DNA of 34,085 bases from Alkanindiges illinoisensis (GCF_004377485.1 NZ_SNTY01000022.1:1-34085); one strand, 5' to 3'; shown: positions 1 through 8,616, counted from the first letter of the stretch. The notes: generated from the sequence alone by a model not told the origin. Numbers and translations are program-made.

Positions 1-542
1 CTCGTGGTCAGCTGACTAACCGCAAAAGCATTCACGACAGACCTGCTGAGATTGAGCAGCGCTCTCGCTTCGGTGATCTGGAAATAGATACGATTGTTGG
101 CAAGAATCACCAACAATCCCTGGTTTCGATTGTAGACCGGAAGACAGGTTATCTTTGGCTGAAAAAGTGTAGCACGCGAAAGGCTGAGGAAATTTGCCAA
201 GCCACGATCAGATTATTGGAACCCATCAAAGCACAGCTGAAGACGATTACTGCAGATAATGGTAAGGAGTTCAGCCTGCATGAGTATACTGCTCAGGAAT
301 TAGAGGTCGACTGGTATTTCGCTGATCCTTATAGCACCTGGCAGCGAGGCACGAATGAACATACAAATGGATTGATCAGACAATATGTTAGAAAAGGCAG
401 TGACTTGAATGACTATACGGATGCATATATTGCAGAAATCACTCAACGATTGAACCATCGTCCAAGAAAAAGATTCGGATTTAAAAGTCCGAGTCAGGTA
501 TTATTCCAAGAACATGGTGTTGCACTTCAAATGCTAATCTAA
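1..542 (+). mobile_element. IS30-family insertion sequence, right part (left part outside window)
   Basis: The left edge of the window lies inside an insertion sequence whose transposase reads out to 542. The element is cut only by the window edge, so nothing shows whether the copy is complete. IS30-type elements usually end a few bases after the transposase stop. The GTTGCACTTCAAAT stretch around 519-532 is a plausible part of the right terminal inverted repeat, but its left partner is not visible and no target-site duplication can be tested. Confidence 0.65.
3..542 (+). CDS. IS30-family transposase, C-terminal part (5' end outside window)
   Basis: An open frame enters from the left edge in phase 3 and ends with TAA at 540-542, giving about 179 residues of the catalytic half of a DDE transposase. 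The visible triad is Asp in EIDTIVG (codon at 87-89), Asp in TADNGKEF (codon at 255-257) and Glu in RGTNEHTNG, with exactly 33 residues between the last two. This is the DD(33)E spacing of the IS30 family. The family cuts and joins element ends through circular intermediates. The helix-turn-helix N-terminus would lie left of the window. No frameshift or stop is visible, so the copy may be functional. It stands just upstream of the DapA-like gene and could affect its expression. Confidence 0.9.
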   Translation, partial: RGQLTNRKSIHDRPAEIEQRSRFGDLEIDTIVGKNHQQSLVSIVDRKTGYLWLKKCSTRKAEEICQATIRLLEPIKAQLKTITADNGKEFSLHEYTAQELEVDWYFADPYSTWQRGTNEHTNGLIRQYVRKGSDLNDYTDAYIAEITQRLNHRPRKRFGFKSPSQVLFQEHGVALQMLI

Positions 543-720
543 GTGCTTAAAAAGCTGTATTTGAAAAACCGGGTTGCCTTTGAGCAGTGAACCGCCTATA
601 TTCAACCCATGGCCCGTTTAATGTTGCATTCCTTAAGCTGTGTATTCCATGCATTATTTCAATTAGAACAATGCCGTGGTATCCATACTTTCCTGCACGT
701 TAACCAGCCTAAACACAAGA

Positions 721-775
721 AACAGTTGCTGATCTGATCGGGGCAACTGTTCCGTCAGATGAGTGACGGAACAGT
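721..775. promoter_or_regulatory. two overlapping, mutually exclusive stem-loops upstream of the DapA-like gene
   Basis: AACAGTTGC at 721-729 pairs perfectly with GCAACTGTT at 743-751 (9 bp, 13-nt loop). ACTGTTCCGTCA at 746-757 pairs perfectly with TGACGGAACAGT at 764-775 (12 bp, 6-nt loop GATGAG). The ACTGTT segment is shared, so only one hairpin can form at a time. The pair lies 76 bases before the ATG at 852. No T-tract follows, so it is not a standard intrinsic terminator. It could be a bistable leader, a DNA operator, or debris beside the IS. The rest of 543-851 shows no gene. Confidence 0.5.
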
Positions 776-851
776 GCAAAGCCCTACGCTATAAACAACT
801 TCCCGCCATCTGATGTCCCCTAAGCCGGTCAATATTGCTTAGAGAACTCTC

Positions 852-1736
852 ATGTCTTTTGATTTTTCCGGAATCTGGATTCCCCTGATTACTCCACTGC
901 AAGCTGATGATGAAGGTGTGGATCATACCGCCCTGACCCGGCTGGTTCAACAGTACCGAAGCAGCGGCATTCGTGGTTTTGCCAGCTTAAGTACCACCGG
1001 TGAAGCCTCGTTACTGTGCGCTGAAGAACAGGATGCCGTACTGGCTACAACCTTAGCCGCAGCCCAGGGCTTGCCTGTCATTGCCGGTCTTACTGCCAGT
1101 ACGTTTAAACAAGCCTGTGAACGTATGCACCAGCTCAACCGGTATGAGATTGCAGGGATTATGCTGAGCTCGCCAAGCTATATCCGACCATCACAACAGG
1201 GGCTAGTTGAGTACTTCAGCCGACTGGCGGATATCAGTGAAAAACCGTTGGTAATTTATGAAATTCCCTATCGCACAGGCATCAGTCTGGAATTGTCATC
1301 GCTATTAACGCTGGCGCGCCATCCGAATATTCAGGCTATCAAGGATTGTGCTGGATCACTGGCAATCACGCAGGCCTTGATTATTGATGGTCACTTGCAG
1401 GTGCTAGCTGGTGAAGATTTCAATATTTTTAATACCCTGTGTATGGGTGGTCACGGCGCTATTGCAGCAGCGACGCATATCCGGCCAGATTTATATGTCA
1501 CAATGATGCAGGCGATTCAAGCGGGTCAATTGGCTAAAGCACAGCAGATTTTTGCCAGTGTCAGTCCATTAATTCAGCAGTTATTTGCCGAGCCTAACCC
1601 TGCCCCACTTAAAGGCTTGCTGGCACAACAGGGGCAAATTGCCAATCAATTGCGCTTTCCACTGCTACCTGCCTCTACAGGACTGGTGGAACAACTTGGT
1701 CATTTGGCCGAGCAACTGGATATTTCTTATCTCTGA
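852..1736 (+). CDS. DapA-superfamily aldolase/lyase (dihydrodipicolinate synthase-like)
   Basis: A 294-residue TIM-barrel class I aldolase of the DHDPS/N-acetylneuraminate-lyase superfamily, the usual length of the family. Seen: STTGE at 47-51 (the two Thr of the catalytic relay), a Tyr at 110 in a SYIRPSQQG segment, YEIPYRTG at 136-143 (catalytic Tyr136 and substrate-carboxylate Arg141) and Schiff-base Lys164 in IQAIKDCAG. All residues that E. coli DHDPS uses (Thr44, Thr45, Tyr107, Tyr133, Arg138, Lys161) have counterparts, so condensation of pyruvate with aspartate semialdehyde is possible. The Asn of the usual YNxP is Glu137. The gene stands alone, away from any lysine or bamC-like partner, which suggests an accessory paralogue with another aldehyde substrate rather than the main dapA. 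The start is the first ATG of the frame, with a weak GAGA upstream. Confidence 0.85.
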   Translation: MSFDFSGIWIPLITPLQADDEGVDHTALTRLVQQYRSSGIRGFASLSTTGEASLLCAEEQDAVLATTLAAAQGLPVIAGLTASTFKQACERMHQLNRYEIAGIMLSSPSYIRPSQQGLVEYFSRLADISEKPLVIYEIPYRTGISLELSSLLTLARHPNIQAIKDCAGSLAITQALIIDGHLQVLAGEDFNIFNTLCMGGHGAIAAATHIRPDLYVTMMQAIQAGQLAKAQQIFASVSPLIQQLFAEPNPAPLKGLLAQQGQIANQLRFPLLPASTGLVEQLGHLAEQLDISYL

Positions 1737-1756
1737 TCTCAGGCATTGAATAAGAT

Positions 1757-1790
1757 ATGCTGAACTGACTGCAATAGGCCAGCTCAGCAT
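1757..1790. terminator. possible stem-loop after the DapA-like gene
   Basis: ATGCTGA at 1757-1763 pairs with TCAGCAT at 1784-1790, with three further pairs (CTG/CAG) inside. It lies about 20 bases past the stop at 1736 and before the convergent broken channel gene. There is no clear T-run on either side, so termination is only a guess. Confidence 0.25.
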
Positions 1791-1841
1791 TAAAGTGCCT
1801 CAATCATTTACAGTAAAACGATATTTCTCTTATGGCAGTTT

Positions 1842-2433
1842 TTAAACGGGATTTTTGGCTATATTTTTTTCAATCCGGCTGTCTGGAATTACCCAAAGCA
1901 ATGCAATCGCCAGATAAATCATTTGGGCCAGCCATTCATAATAAAACGCCAGCGGTACAGCTAGACAGTAACCAATCACTGAAAAAATGCCCTTGTAATC
2001 ACGGCCAATGGCAAAGCGCAAGATGTTATTTATTGTCTTCCGCAGCGCAGGTAATGCTATGAACCAGCATCCAGTAAGCCACCGCACAAGCCGCCAGATT
2101 CACCCCATAAATTGCCGTGGGCAGCGCATTAAAATGATTTTCGCCCATCCAGCCGGTGCTAAACGGCAATAATGACAACCAGAACAGCAAATGCAGGTTG
2201 GCTCATAACACCCGGCCATTGATATGGTGAGTGGCATGCAACAGGTGATGGTGATTATTCCAGTAAATGCCAATATATAAAAAGCTCAGGATATAGCTTA
2301 AAAACACCGGAATTAATGGTGTCAGTGCATGCAGGTCTGAGCCATGCGGCACTTTAAGCTCCAGCACCATAATGGTAATCACAATGACCAGCACACCATC
2401 GCTAAAGGCTTCAAGCCGGTTTTTTTTGCACAA
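1842..2433 (-). pseudogene. TMEM175-like (DUF1211) potassium channel, broken by a nonsense codon and a frameshift
   Basis: Reading leftward from 2433, the protein opens with an RLEAFSDGVLVIVITIMVLE segment. This is the FSDG signature of transmembrane helix 1 in bacterial TMEM175/DUF1211 channels. It continues through hydrophobic helices to NGRVL and then a TGA at 2203-2205, where homologues would carry Trp (TGG to TGA, then ANLHLLFWLSLLPF in frame). Further on, near 2030-2060, the frame changes: the first ends CAAEDNK-stop, while the neighbouring frame continues LRKTINNILRFAIGRDYKG and two more helices to the TAA at 1842. A run of eight A at the very start suggests a third lesion. With seven A, the GTG behind an AAGGA ribosome site would read MQKNRLEAF, whereas now only a TTG start fits. 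The gene is probably dead, unless readthrough occurs. Confidence 0.8.
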
Positions 2434-2597
2434 TGAATTCCTTATGTATTGCTAACAGATGGTTCTGTTTAATAAAAAATTTAAAGCCCTAATTGTTGAT
2501 CACATCAGTTTTCAAACGCTGTAAAAGGCGATATCTCAATGATTCCGCTAAAAAACCCTAAGTGCTAATGCGGCAAGGTCTAGATAAAACCTTCATA

Positions 2598-3806
2598 TCA
2601 GCCAGCTTTTTCGTAATGCCGCGTAGCCAGCCAGACCAATAGCGCCATGCTACTTAGCAGCAGCCCAAGTGCAGAAACCCCAGCCCAGCCATAATGCTGG
2701 TACATCCATGCCGAAGCCAGCGAACCCACAGCCCCGCCAATAAAGTAACTGAGCATATAGCCTGCATTCAGGCGATTCCGGGCTTCCGGTTTGATCTGGT
2801 AAATCATATTCTGGTTCACCACGTGTACCAGTTGCACGCATAAATCCAGCACAATAATGCCAATAATCAGCGCAATCACCGAATGGCCGCCAAAGTACAC
2901 GGGAATCCACGACAGCATTAGAAAAATACAGCCCAAGGTAGTGGTTTGTGTTGATTTGCCCTGATCCACCATTTTGCCCGCCTTGGTGGCAGCCAGCGCA
3001 CCAGCCACCCCGGCCAGACCAAACAGCCCAATCAAAAAATCTGAAAAACCAAATGGAGCTTCAGACAATAAAAAGGCCAGCGGTGTCCATAAAATACTAA
3101 AGCAGGCAAAAATCAGCCCACCAATGACTGACCGCCACAGGAAAACTTTTTCAGTTTTAAAAAAGGTAAAAATGGACGCCAGCAACTGTGGATAGGACAA
3201 ACCTGCATATTGACGGCGCACGGGCAAGTTGCGGTACAACACCACTGTGGTGAGTAACAGCATGGCCGCCGCACACCAGTAAATGGTACGCCAGTTGCCA
3301 AGGTCTGATAAAAAGCCGGCCACCGTACGCGCCAGCAAGATACCCAGCAGCAAGCCACTCATGATGGTGCCCACCACCTGCCCGCGCTGGTTTGGGCTGG
3401 CTAGCGCAGAACCCAGCGGCACAATCACCTGCGCCACCACCGAGAAAAAACTGGTGATACTGGTACCAATAAACAGCATCCAGATATTTTGCGATAAGGC
3501 GCTCAGCAGCAAGCCACTGGTGGATAACAGCAACATACTAATAATCAGACGACGCTGCTCAAACAAATCCCCTAGCGGCACTAGCAACACCAACCCCAAG
3601 GCATAAGAGAGCTGAGCCACCGTGACAATAATCCCAGCACTGGCATACGAGAGCTGAAAATAATCAGCAATACTGTGCAGTAAAGGTTGTGCATAATAAT
3701 TGCTGGCCACTGCAATACCAGTGGTAAAGGCCATGAGCATAACCATACCCCGGCTTAATGCTGCTTGCGGGTGCGAATTGTCAGGGGTAGTTCTGGATGT
3801 AGACAT
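2598..3806 (-). CDS. MFS transporter (DHA1-type drug/metabolite exporter)
   Basis: A 402-residue polytopic inner-membrane protein with about twelve hydrophobic segments and a roughly 18-residue polar N-terminus. The region DLFEQRRLI around 80-88 matches the cytoplasmic loop 2-3 motif (GxLaDrxGrr-like) of the major facilitator superfamily. The central loop after helix 6 (NLPVRRQYAG) is short and basic. The fold implies proton-driven export of small molecules; the substrate cannot be read from sequence. The general style recalls the uncharacterised YgaY-like exporters. The start ATG (MSTSRT) has no strong Shine-Dalgarno. The gene is monocistronic, lying between the broken channel gene and the small secreted protein. 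Confidence 0.85.
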   Translation of the reverse strand: MSTSRTTPDNSHPQAALSRGMVMLMAFTTGIAVASNYYAQPLLHSIADYFQLSYASAGIIVTVAQLSYALGLVLLVPLGDLFEQRRLIISMLLLSTSGLLLSALSQNIWMLFIGTSITSFFSVVAQVIVPLGSALASPNQRGQVVGTIMSGLLLGILLARTVAGFLSDLGNWRTIYWCAAAMLLLTTVVLYRNLPVRRQYAGLSYPQLLASIFTFFKTEKVFLWRSVIGGLIFACFSILWTPLAFLLSEAPFGFSDFLIGLFGLAGVAGALAATKAGKMVDQGKSTQTTTLGCIFLMLSWIPVYFGGHSVIALIIGIIVLDLCVQLVHVVNQNMIYQIKPEARNRLNAGYMLSYFIGGAVGSLASAWMYQHYGWAGVSALGLLLSSMALLVWLATRHYEKAG

Positions 3807-4005
3807 CAGATTTTTACAATAATAGCGCGAAATGATTGCAGCAAATTATGCCCGAAACTTTTGACAGAACTGTAATTAAAGGTGATAAATCAACTGGCTG
3901 GCTTAAATATTTAGTCAGTTGGGCAAGTAGTTAGCATTTAATATGAGCGTTTAATAGTAACTGTAATTACTTTAAATCTTATACAGCATAGCAAATATAG
4001 GACAC

Positions 4006-4035
4006 AAAAAAAGCACCCATAAAAAGTGCTTTTTT
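4006..4035 (-). terminator. intrinsic terminator of the small secreted-protein gene (possibly bidirectional)
   Basis: GCAC/GTGC with flanking A7 and T6 tracts that extend the pairing to about 10 bp (arms 4006-4016 and 4026-4035, 9-nt loop). It lies 65 bases past the stop of the leftward gene ending at 4101. A and T tracts on both sides would work in either direction, but only the leftward gene needs it. The remainder of 3807-4100 shows no coding frame. Confidence 0.75.
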
Positions 4036-4100
4036 GATCTACTGTTTATAAAGCAGGTATTGATTAAAAGCTTGATAAAACCTTTAATCCATTGCCTGCC

Positions 4101-4421
4101 TTACTTAAAGGCTACTGCAGAATTACACAGCGCCATGCGGTTGGAATTTTTGGAAGGCGACCAGTCTGTGCCAGCATTGGATTTAAAATAACCCAGTGGT
4201 CCAACCTGTTTGGCGAGTGACTGACAGGCTTTCATATCCGCGTCACTGCCATCGCTACTACCTGTTGCCTTGCAACTGCCGCCATTGCAACGCCAATCCA
4301 TGTCATTGCCCTGAACATTGCCCTGATGTGCGCTGCCCGCTGTGTATTCAATGGGCGCAGCCCAGGCCTGAGCCATGCCCAGCATCAAAAGCCCCATACC
4401 TAACAGATGTTTGATTCTCAT
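4101..4421 (-). CDS. small secreted protein with four cysteines (resembles the CC_3515 family)
   Basis: A 106-residue exported protein. The first 20 residues form a Sec signal peptide (MRIKHLLGMGLLMLGMAQAW, then A-AP as a likely signal-peptidase I site). The mature part is about 85 residues with Cys pairs in WRCNGGSCKATG and ACQSLAKQVG...ALCNSAVAFK, suggesting two disulfides. The layout of an N-terminal RCxGxxC unit, a central CxxLAxQVG helix and a late LCN resembles small periplasmic proteins named CC_3515 family, whose function is unknown. The start is ATG at 4421 because AAAGGAG lies seven bases upstream; a TTG just before it is less likely. A TATAAT-like -10 (ATTATA at 4518-4523 on the plus strand) lies about 95 bases upstream, with no good -35. 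Confidence 0.7.
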   Translation of the reverse strand: MRIKHLLGMGLLMLGMAQAWAAPIEYTAGSAHQGNVQGNDMDWRCNGGSCKATGSSDGSDADMKACQSLAKQVGPLGYFKSNAGTDWSPSKNSNRMALCNSAVAFK

Positions 4422-4532
4422 CAAACCACTCCTTTATAAAGGATCGGCATCACACACGATCCATTGCTTATCTTATACGCTGTTTTTGATTTTATTTCAG
4501 TAGCAAATCATTATCCCATTATACATATTTTG

Positions 4533-5474
4533 TTACAACTGTTGAGTATTAAACGTATCACATTGATTTAAATCACCTGTGTTTAAACCGGTATTAAACC
4601 AGCGTGCCCGTTGCTGGCTGGTGCCATGCGTAAAGCTATCCGGCACCACATAACCCCGTGCCTGTTTTTGCAGATAGTCATCACCAATTTTATGCGCAGC
4701 ATCCATCGCTTCTTCGACATCGCCTGCTTGCAAAAACTGGGTGCGCTGCTGATTATGATGGGCCCACACGCCGGCATAACAGTCAGCCTGCAATTCCTGC
4801 CGAACCGACAAGGCATTGCCCTGTGTTTCGCTGGCTTGCTGGCGTGCCTGTTGCACCTGGCTGGAAATCCCCAGCAGATTTTGCACATGGTGGCCCACTT
4901 CATGTGCAATCACGTAAGCTTCGGCAAAGTCACCGGCCTGATTGGTATTGGCCGTTTCAGTGCTGTTTTGCTGATCACCGCTAATGCCCATTTGCTGGCG
5001 CATTTGCTGAAAAAACGACAAATCGATATACACCTTCTGGTCTGCCGGGCAATAAAATGGCCCCATGGCAGATTGTGCCGCGCCACAGCCGGATTGCACG
5101 CCATTCCGGAATAACACCAGTGTTGGCTTTTGATACTGCTTGCCAGCGCTGGCAAAAATCTGCTGCCAGGTGTCTTCGGTATCGGCCAGAATCACACTGA
5201 CCATTTGCCGGGTTTGTGCATCTTCCGCGCTTTCCTGATACGGCTGGGAAACCTGCTGGGTTGCTGGTTGTCCACCCAGCATGGCCAGCGGATTAATACC
5301 AAATACTTTCCAGACAATTAGCCCCAGAATCACCACCACAATGGTGCCCTTTATGCCCAGCCGGGAAAAAATCCCCATCAGGGCCAGCGGACCTACACCA
5401 CCGCCCAGGCCTGAGCCGGAGTTGCCACGCAGGTCTTCAACCTGATTACTTTCACGACGTCCTTTCCAGCGCAT
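4533..5474 (-). CDS. ypfJ: YpfJ-type neutral zinc metallopeptidase
   Basis: A 313-residue membrane-anchored protein. The N-terminus MRWKGRRESNQVEDLRG, a Gly-rich stretch (18-27) and one hydrophobic helix (about 42-58) match the YpfJ/KPN_00056 family; the rest would face the periplasm. The zinc site is HEVGH at 191-195, with a second-site ELQAD at 227-231 followed by CYAGVWAHH. Two Cys at 130 and 142 (SGCGAA, FYCPAD) are also typical. The substrate is unknown in this family. It is slightly longer than E. coli YpfJ (about 287 residues) owing to a Gln-rich linker (about 66-88). An AGGGG ribosome site supports the ATG. It follows the DUF808 gene by 63 bases on the same strand, so the two may be co-transcribed. 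Confidence 0.9.
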   Translation of the reverse strand: MRWKGRRESNQVEDLRGNSGSGLGGGVGPLALMGIFSRLGIKGTIVVVILGLIVWKVFGINPLAMLGGQPATQQVSQPYQESAEDAQTRQMVSVILADTEDTWQQIFASAGKQYQKPTLVLFRNGVQSGCGAAQSAMGPFYCPADQKVYIDLSFFQQMRQQMGISGDQQNSTETANTNQAGDFAEAYVIAHEVGHHVQNLLGISSQVQQARQQASETQGNALSVRQELQADCYAGVWAHHNQQRTQFLQAGDVEEAMDAAHKIGDDYLQKQARGYVVPDSFTHGTSQQRARWFNTGLNTGDLNQCDTFNTQQL

Positions 5475-5537
5475 GATGCACCCCTTGTCTATCGATGATG
5501 TTGAAACTGATTCTACCTATTACAGTAAATAACTGGC

Positions 5538-6473
5538 TTAAGACCGCGCCGATGTCCAGATTTTCTGACCCAGACTCACAATAACCAAAACAATAATACC
5601 AGCCACAATTCCTAATAGGCCATTTAACACGGTAGGCAACAGGGCTTCAAATAACTGGCCAAAACCCGGTACACCGCCTGCTGCCTCAGCATGGTGGTCA
5701 ATCCAGTGATGAAACAACGGTACGCCATGCGCAATAATGCCGCCACCCACCAGAAACATCGCCGCCGTACCAACAATCGACAGGGTTTTCATTAAATAAG
5801 GGGCAAAACTGATGAGGCCCTGACCAATACGTTTGGCCAATGGACCAGGTTTTTTCATCAGGTAAAAGCCTGCATCATCCAGCCTGACAATCCCGGCCAC
5901 TAGCCCATACACGCCAATCGTCATCGCGATTGAAATGATGCTGAGCACCATGAGCTGATCCATAAGCGGCGCATCAGCGACTGTACCCAGACTAATCACA
6001 ATAATTTCAGCAGATAAAATAAAATCGGTACGGATGGCGCCTTTGGTTTTTTCTTTTTCAAACTGGGCCAGATTGTTAATGTCCAGTTCTGCCTTTTTTT
6101 CAACTGTGCTGTCTTCGCTTGTGGTTTTGTCCTTGCGATGGAAAAAACTGTGCGCCAGCTTTTCTACCCCTTCATAACACAGGTACAGGCCGCCCAGCAT
6201 CAATAGCAACAGGACGCCCTGTTCCCAGAATGCGCTAATCAATAGCGCCAGTGGCACCAGAATTACCTTGTTGATAAAGGAGCCCTTGGCCACAGCCCAG
6301 ACAATGGGAATTTCACGCTCAGCCCGTACCCCGCTCACTTGCTGGGCATTTAATGCCAGATCATCACCCAGTACCCCGGCAGTTTTTTTGGCCGCCATTT
6401 TGCTCATGAGCGCCACATCATCCAGAATTGTGGAGATGTCATCCAGTAAAGTTAGTAAACTGGCCCCAGCCAT
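5538..6473 (-). CDS. DUF808 (YedI-like) inner-membrane protein
   Basis: A 311-residue multi-spanning protein that starts with the family hallmark [14 protein letters not shown], followed by [20 protein letters not shown]. The remainder has about seven hydrophobic segments and a charged cytoplasmic loop of about 40 residues (around 112-152, [10 protein letters not shown] through [14 protein letters not shown]). E. coli YedI belongs to this family; no biochemical function is established. The length is normal for the family and no lesion is visible. The region 6474-6765 upstream has an A/T-rich leader and no convincing gene. Confidence 0.85.
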   Translation of the reverse strand: MAGASLLTLLDDISTILDDVALMSKMAAKKTAGVLGDDLALNAQQVSGVRAEREIPIVWAVAKGSFINKVILVPLALLISAFWEQGVLLLLMLGGLYLCYEGVEKLAHSFFHRKDKTTSEDSTVEKKAELDINNLAQFEKEKTKGAIRTDFILSAEIIVISLGTVADAPLMDQLMVLSIISIAMTIGVYGLVAGIVRLDDAGFYLMKKPGPLAKRIGQGLISFAPYLMKTLSIVGTAAMFLVGGGIIAHGVPLFHHWIDHHAEAAGGVPGFGQLFEALLPTVLNGLLGIVAGIIVLVIVSLGQKIWTSARS

Positions 6474-6765
6474 CTTGTTATACTCAACGATTTAATTAGT
6501 ACTAACATACGGAATTTTAAATCTTAGTTCTATCCATAAATTGCTGTAAAAAGATTATTTTTTGCAAAGCAAGTCTAAAATCTAAGCAAAAAGCTTCTTC
6601 ACAATTGAGAATCGGGGCGTTAAAAAGCCTAAAGGTTTACACAGTTTTAATGAGATTTTTCACAACAATAGCAATTTTTTGCCACGCTCTGATGAATAAG
6701 CTGAGTCCTGCTACAGCCCTCATCAGCTTTTCTGCTGGGTCAAACTTTAAATATGGCGGCTTTTA

Positions 6766-7320
6766 TTATGGATTGAAATCGGCTTTATCGGTCCATTGCT
6801 TGGCGCGGTTTTCAGTGGCTTGCGGATCACGACTAATTGGAATGACGGGTGGAATATAACGCTGGGCCGGATGATAGCTTCCCGAACCCGACGGATATAG
6901 ATAATAGGTATCCTGATTAAAATACACGTCACTGGTGGCATTTTGCGGGGCAATGACTTCAACCTGCCGATTGATAATGGTGGTGCTGGGCGCCTGATAA
7001 TACAGTTTTGCAGCAATCTGTGGACGCTGCTCACCTGTCCGTCGTTCATTGCGCGAGTGTGTGCTATAGCGATGATAACCCGGTGACTCACTAATCACCT
7101 GACGATAGAACGGTAATGGCGGTGGTTCTGGTTTCACCCGTCCCCGGTAAATGGCACGTAGGGATTGTACTGGTTGCGGTTTTTGTAGTGAAGCACGATC
7201 AGACATCGCCAGCAGTTGAGTGGCTGCCATAGCGGACGCACCAAATGCGAAACCTAGATCCATAGCCAGCGCAAAAAAGGCTGTTTTTATAATCATTTTA
7301 CTCGGATAAGTTGTTTTCAT
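6766..7320 (-). CDS. unrecognised exported protein, Pro/Tyr-rich
   Basis: I do not recognise this protein. The frame is open from 7419, but the first plausible starts are ATG codons at 7329, 7320 and 7296, none with a strong Shine-Dalgarno. The 7320 start gives 184 residues with a basic start, a hydrophobic stretch (IIKTAFFALAMDLGFAFG) and AMAATQ as a possible signal-peptidase site, so export is likely. The mature part is polar, lacks Cys, and is rich in Pro, Tyr, Gln and Arg (KPEPPPLPFYRQ, YYLYPSGSGSYHP, YIPPVIPISRDP), suggesting an extended or cell-envelope-bound protein. It is divergent from trpS with a 252-base gap. An overlapping plus-strand frame at 6605-6859 has no supporting features and is rejected. 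Confidence 0.55.
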   Translation of the reverse strand: MKTTYPSKMIIKTAFFALAMDLGFAFGASAMAATQLLAMSDRASLQKPQPVQSLRAIYRGRVKPEPPPLPFYRQVISESPGYHRYSTHSRNERRTGEQRPQIAAKLYYQAPSTTIINRQVEVIAPQNATSDVYFNQDTYYLYPSGSGSYHPAQRYIPPVIPISRDPQATENRAKQWTDKADFNP

Positions 7321-7572
7321 TACCGTCATCGTTTTAAGGTTGTGAGGATATAGCTTGCGGCTAAAGCCTTGAACGCCAGTTTTGGCCAATCCAATATTTA
7401 GGCTAAGGCAGCTTTGCAATTGAACACCGTTTTAATTTAAATTAATTTGGCAAAAGTCACAATTCGCTCAAATTATATACAACAAAAAAGGGTTGAATTC
7501 TCTACAATACCCGCATATTTGCAGCCTTAGCCTGCCATACCCATTTATTATTATGAAAGCGGAACTGGATTT

Positions 7573-8589
7573 ATGAGCAGTACTACCGACAATCGTCCTA
7601 TTGTATTAACCGGTGACCGAACCACGGGACAACTTCATCTGGGACATTATGCTGGCTCATTAAAAACCCGTACCACGTTGCAGGATACGCATCATCAGTT
7701 TTTGCTGCTGGCCGATGCACAAGCGCTGACTGATAATTTTGATAACCCGGAAAAAGTGCAGCGTAATGTGCTGGAAGTGGCGCTGGATTATCTGGCTGTG
7801 GGCATTGATCCCACCAAGACCACGATTTTTGTGCAATCCTGCGTGCCAGCCTTGTCTGAACTAACCATGCTGTACCTGAACTTTGTAACGGTAGCCCGTT
7901 TGGAACGCAATCCGACTATTAAGCAGGAAATTGTATTACGCGGTTTTGAGCGCGACATTCCGGCTGGCTTTTTGTGCTACCCGGTAGCACAGGCGGCGGA
8001 TATTACCGCGTTTAAAGCCACATTGGTGCCAGTGGGTGAAGACCAGATTCCCATGATTGAACAAACCAATGAAATTGCACGCCGTATTAACCGTCAGGTG
8101 GGACGGGACATTCTACCGGAATGCAAGGCCATGCTGTCCAACGTGGCGCGTCTGCCTGGTTTTGATGGAAAGGCTAAAATGAGCAAATCACTGGGTAATA
8201 CCATTGTGCTGAATGCCAGCGATGATGATATTAAAAAAGCCGTCAATAAAATGTACACCGACCCAAATCACTTAAAGGTCAGTGATCCGGGGCAGGTTGA
8301 AGGCAACGTGGTATTTACGTACCTGGATGCCTTTGACGAATTCCCCGAAGAAATTGCCGAGCTAAAAGCGCATTACCAGCGTGGTGGTTTGGGTGATTCT
8401 GTCCTGAAAAAACGCCTGTATGAGCGACTGGTGGCCATGATTGCACCGATTCGCGAGCGCCGTAACCAGTTTGCGCAAGACCCGGCCTATGTGATGGATG
8501 TGCTGCGCGAAGGCACGCAAAAAGCACAGGTGGTCACCCAGCAAACGCTGGATGAAGTAAAAAATGCACTGGGGCTGTTCCGCTTCTAA
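7573..8589 (+). CDS. trpS: tryptophanyl-tRNA synthetase
   Basis: Charges tRNA-Trp with tryptophan using ATP in the cytoplasm. The 338 residues have the length of the compact bacterial TrpRS. Class I signatures are visible: HLGH at 22-25 (HIGH motif) inside TGDRTTGQLHLGHYAGSL, and KMSKS at 202-206. The active-site loop between them includes GEDQIPMIEQT around 155-165. The start ATG (MSSTTD) follows a purine-rich GAAAGCGGAA. It is monocistronic, ended by a clear terminator at 8617-8645. No leader peptide or T-box-like structure is seen upstream. Confidence 0.96.
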   Translation: MSSTTDNRPIVLTGDRTTGQLHLGHYAGSLKTRTTLQDTHHQFLLLADAQALTDNFDNPEKVQRNVLEVALDYLAVGIDPTKTTIFVQSCVPALSELTMLYLNFVTVARLERNPTIKQEIVLRGFERDIPAGFLCYPVAQAADITAFKATLVPVGEDQIPMIEQTNEIARRINRQVGRDILPECKAMLSNVARLPGFDGKAKMSKSLGNTIVLNASDDDIKKAVNKMYTDPNHLKVSDPGQVEGNVVFTYLDAFDEFPEEIAELKAHYQRGGLGDSVLKKRLYERLVAMIAPIRERRNQFAQDPAYVMDVLREGTQKAQVVTQQTLDEVKNALGLFRF

Positions 8590-8616
8590 TTGATGCTGGA
8601 TTAATGGCGTTAGTCT

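Noticed and set aside
1832-2062. 76-codon plus-strand frame
   Set aside because: It is the antisense shadow of the TMEM175-like pseudogene, whose helices are recognisable on the minus strand.
4611-5114. 167-codon plus-strand frame opposite ypfJ
   Set aside because: It lies entirely antisense to a gene with clear metallopeptidase motifs and shows no domain of its own.
6605-6859. 84-codon plus-strand frame at the end of the unrecognised exported protein
   Set aside because: It starts with TTG, has no ribosome site and overlaps the opposite gene's 3' end; its hydrophobic start is probably chance in A/T-rich DNA.
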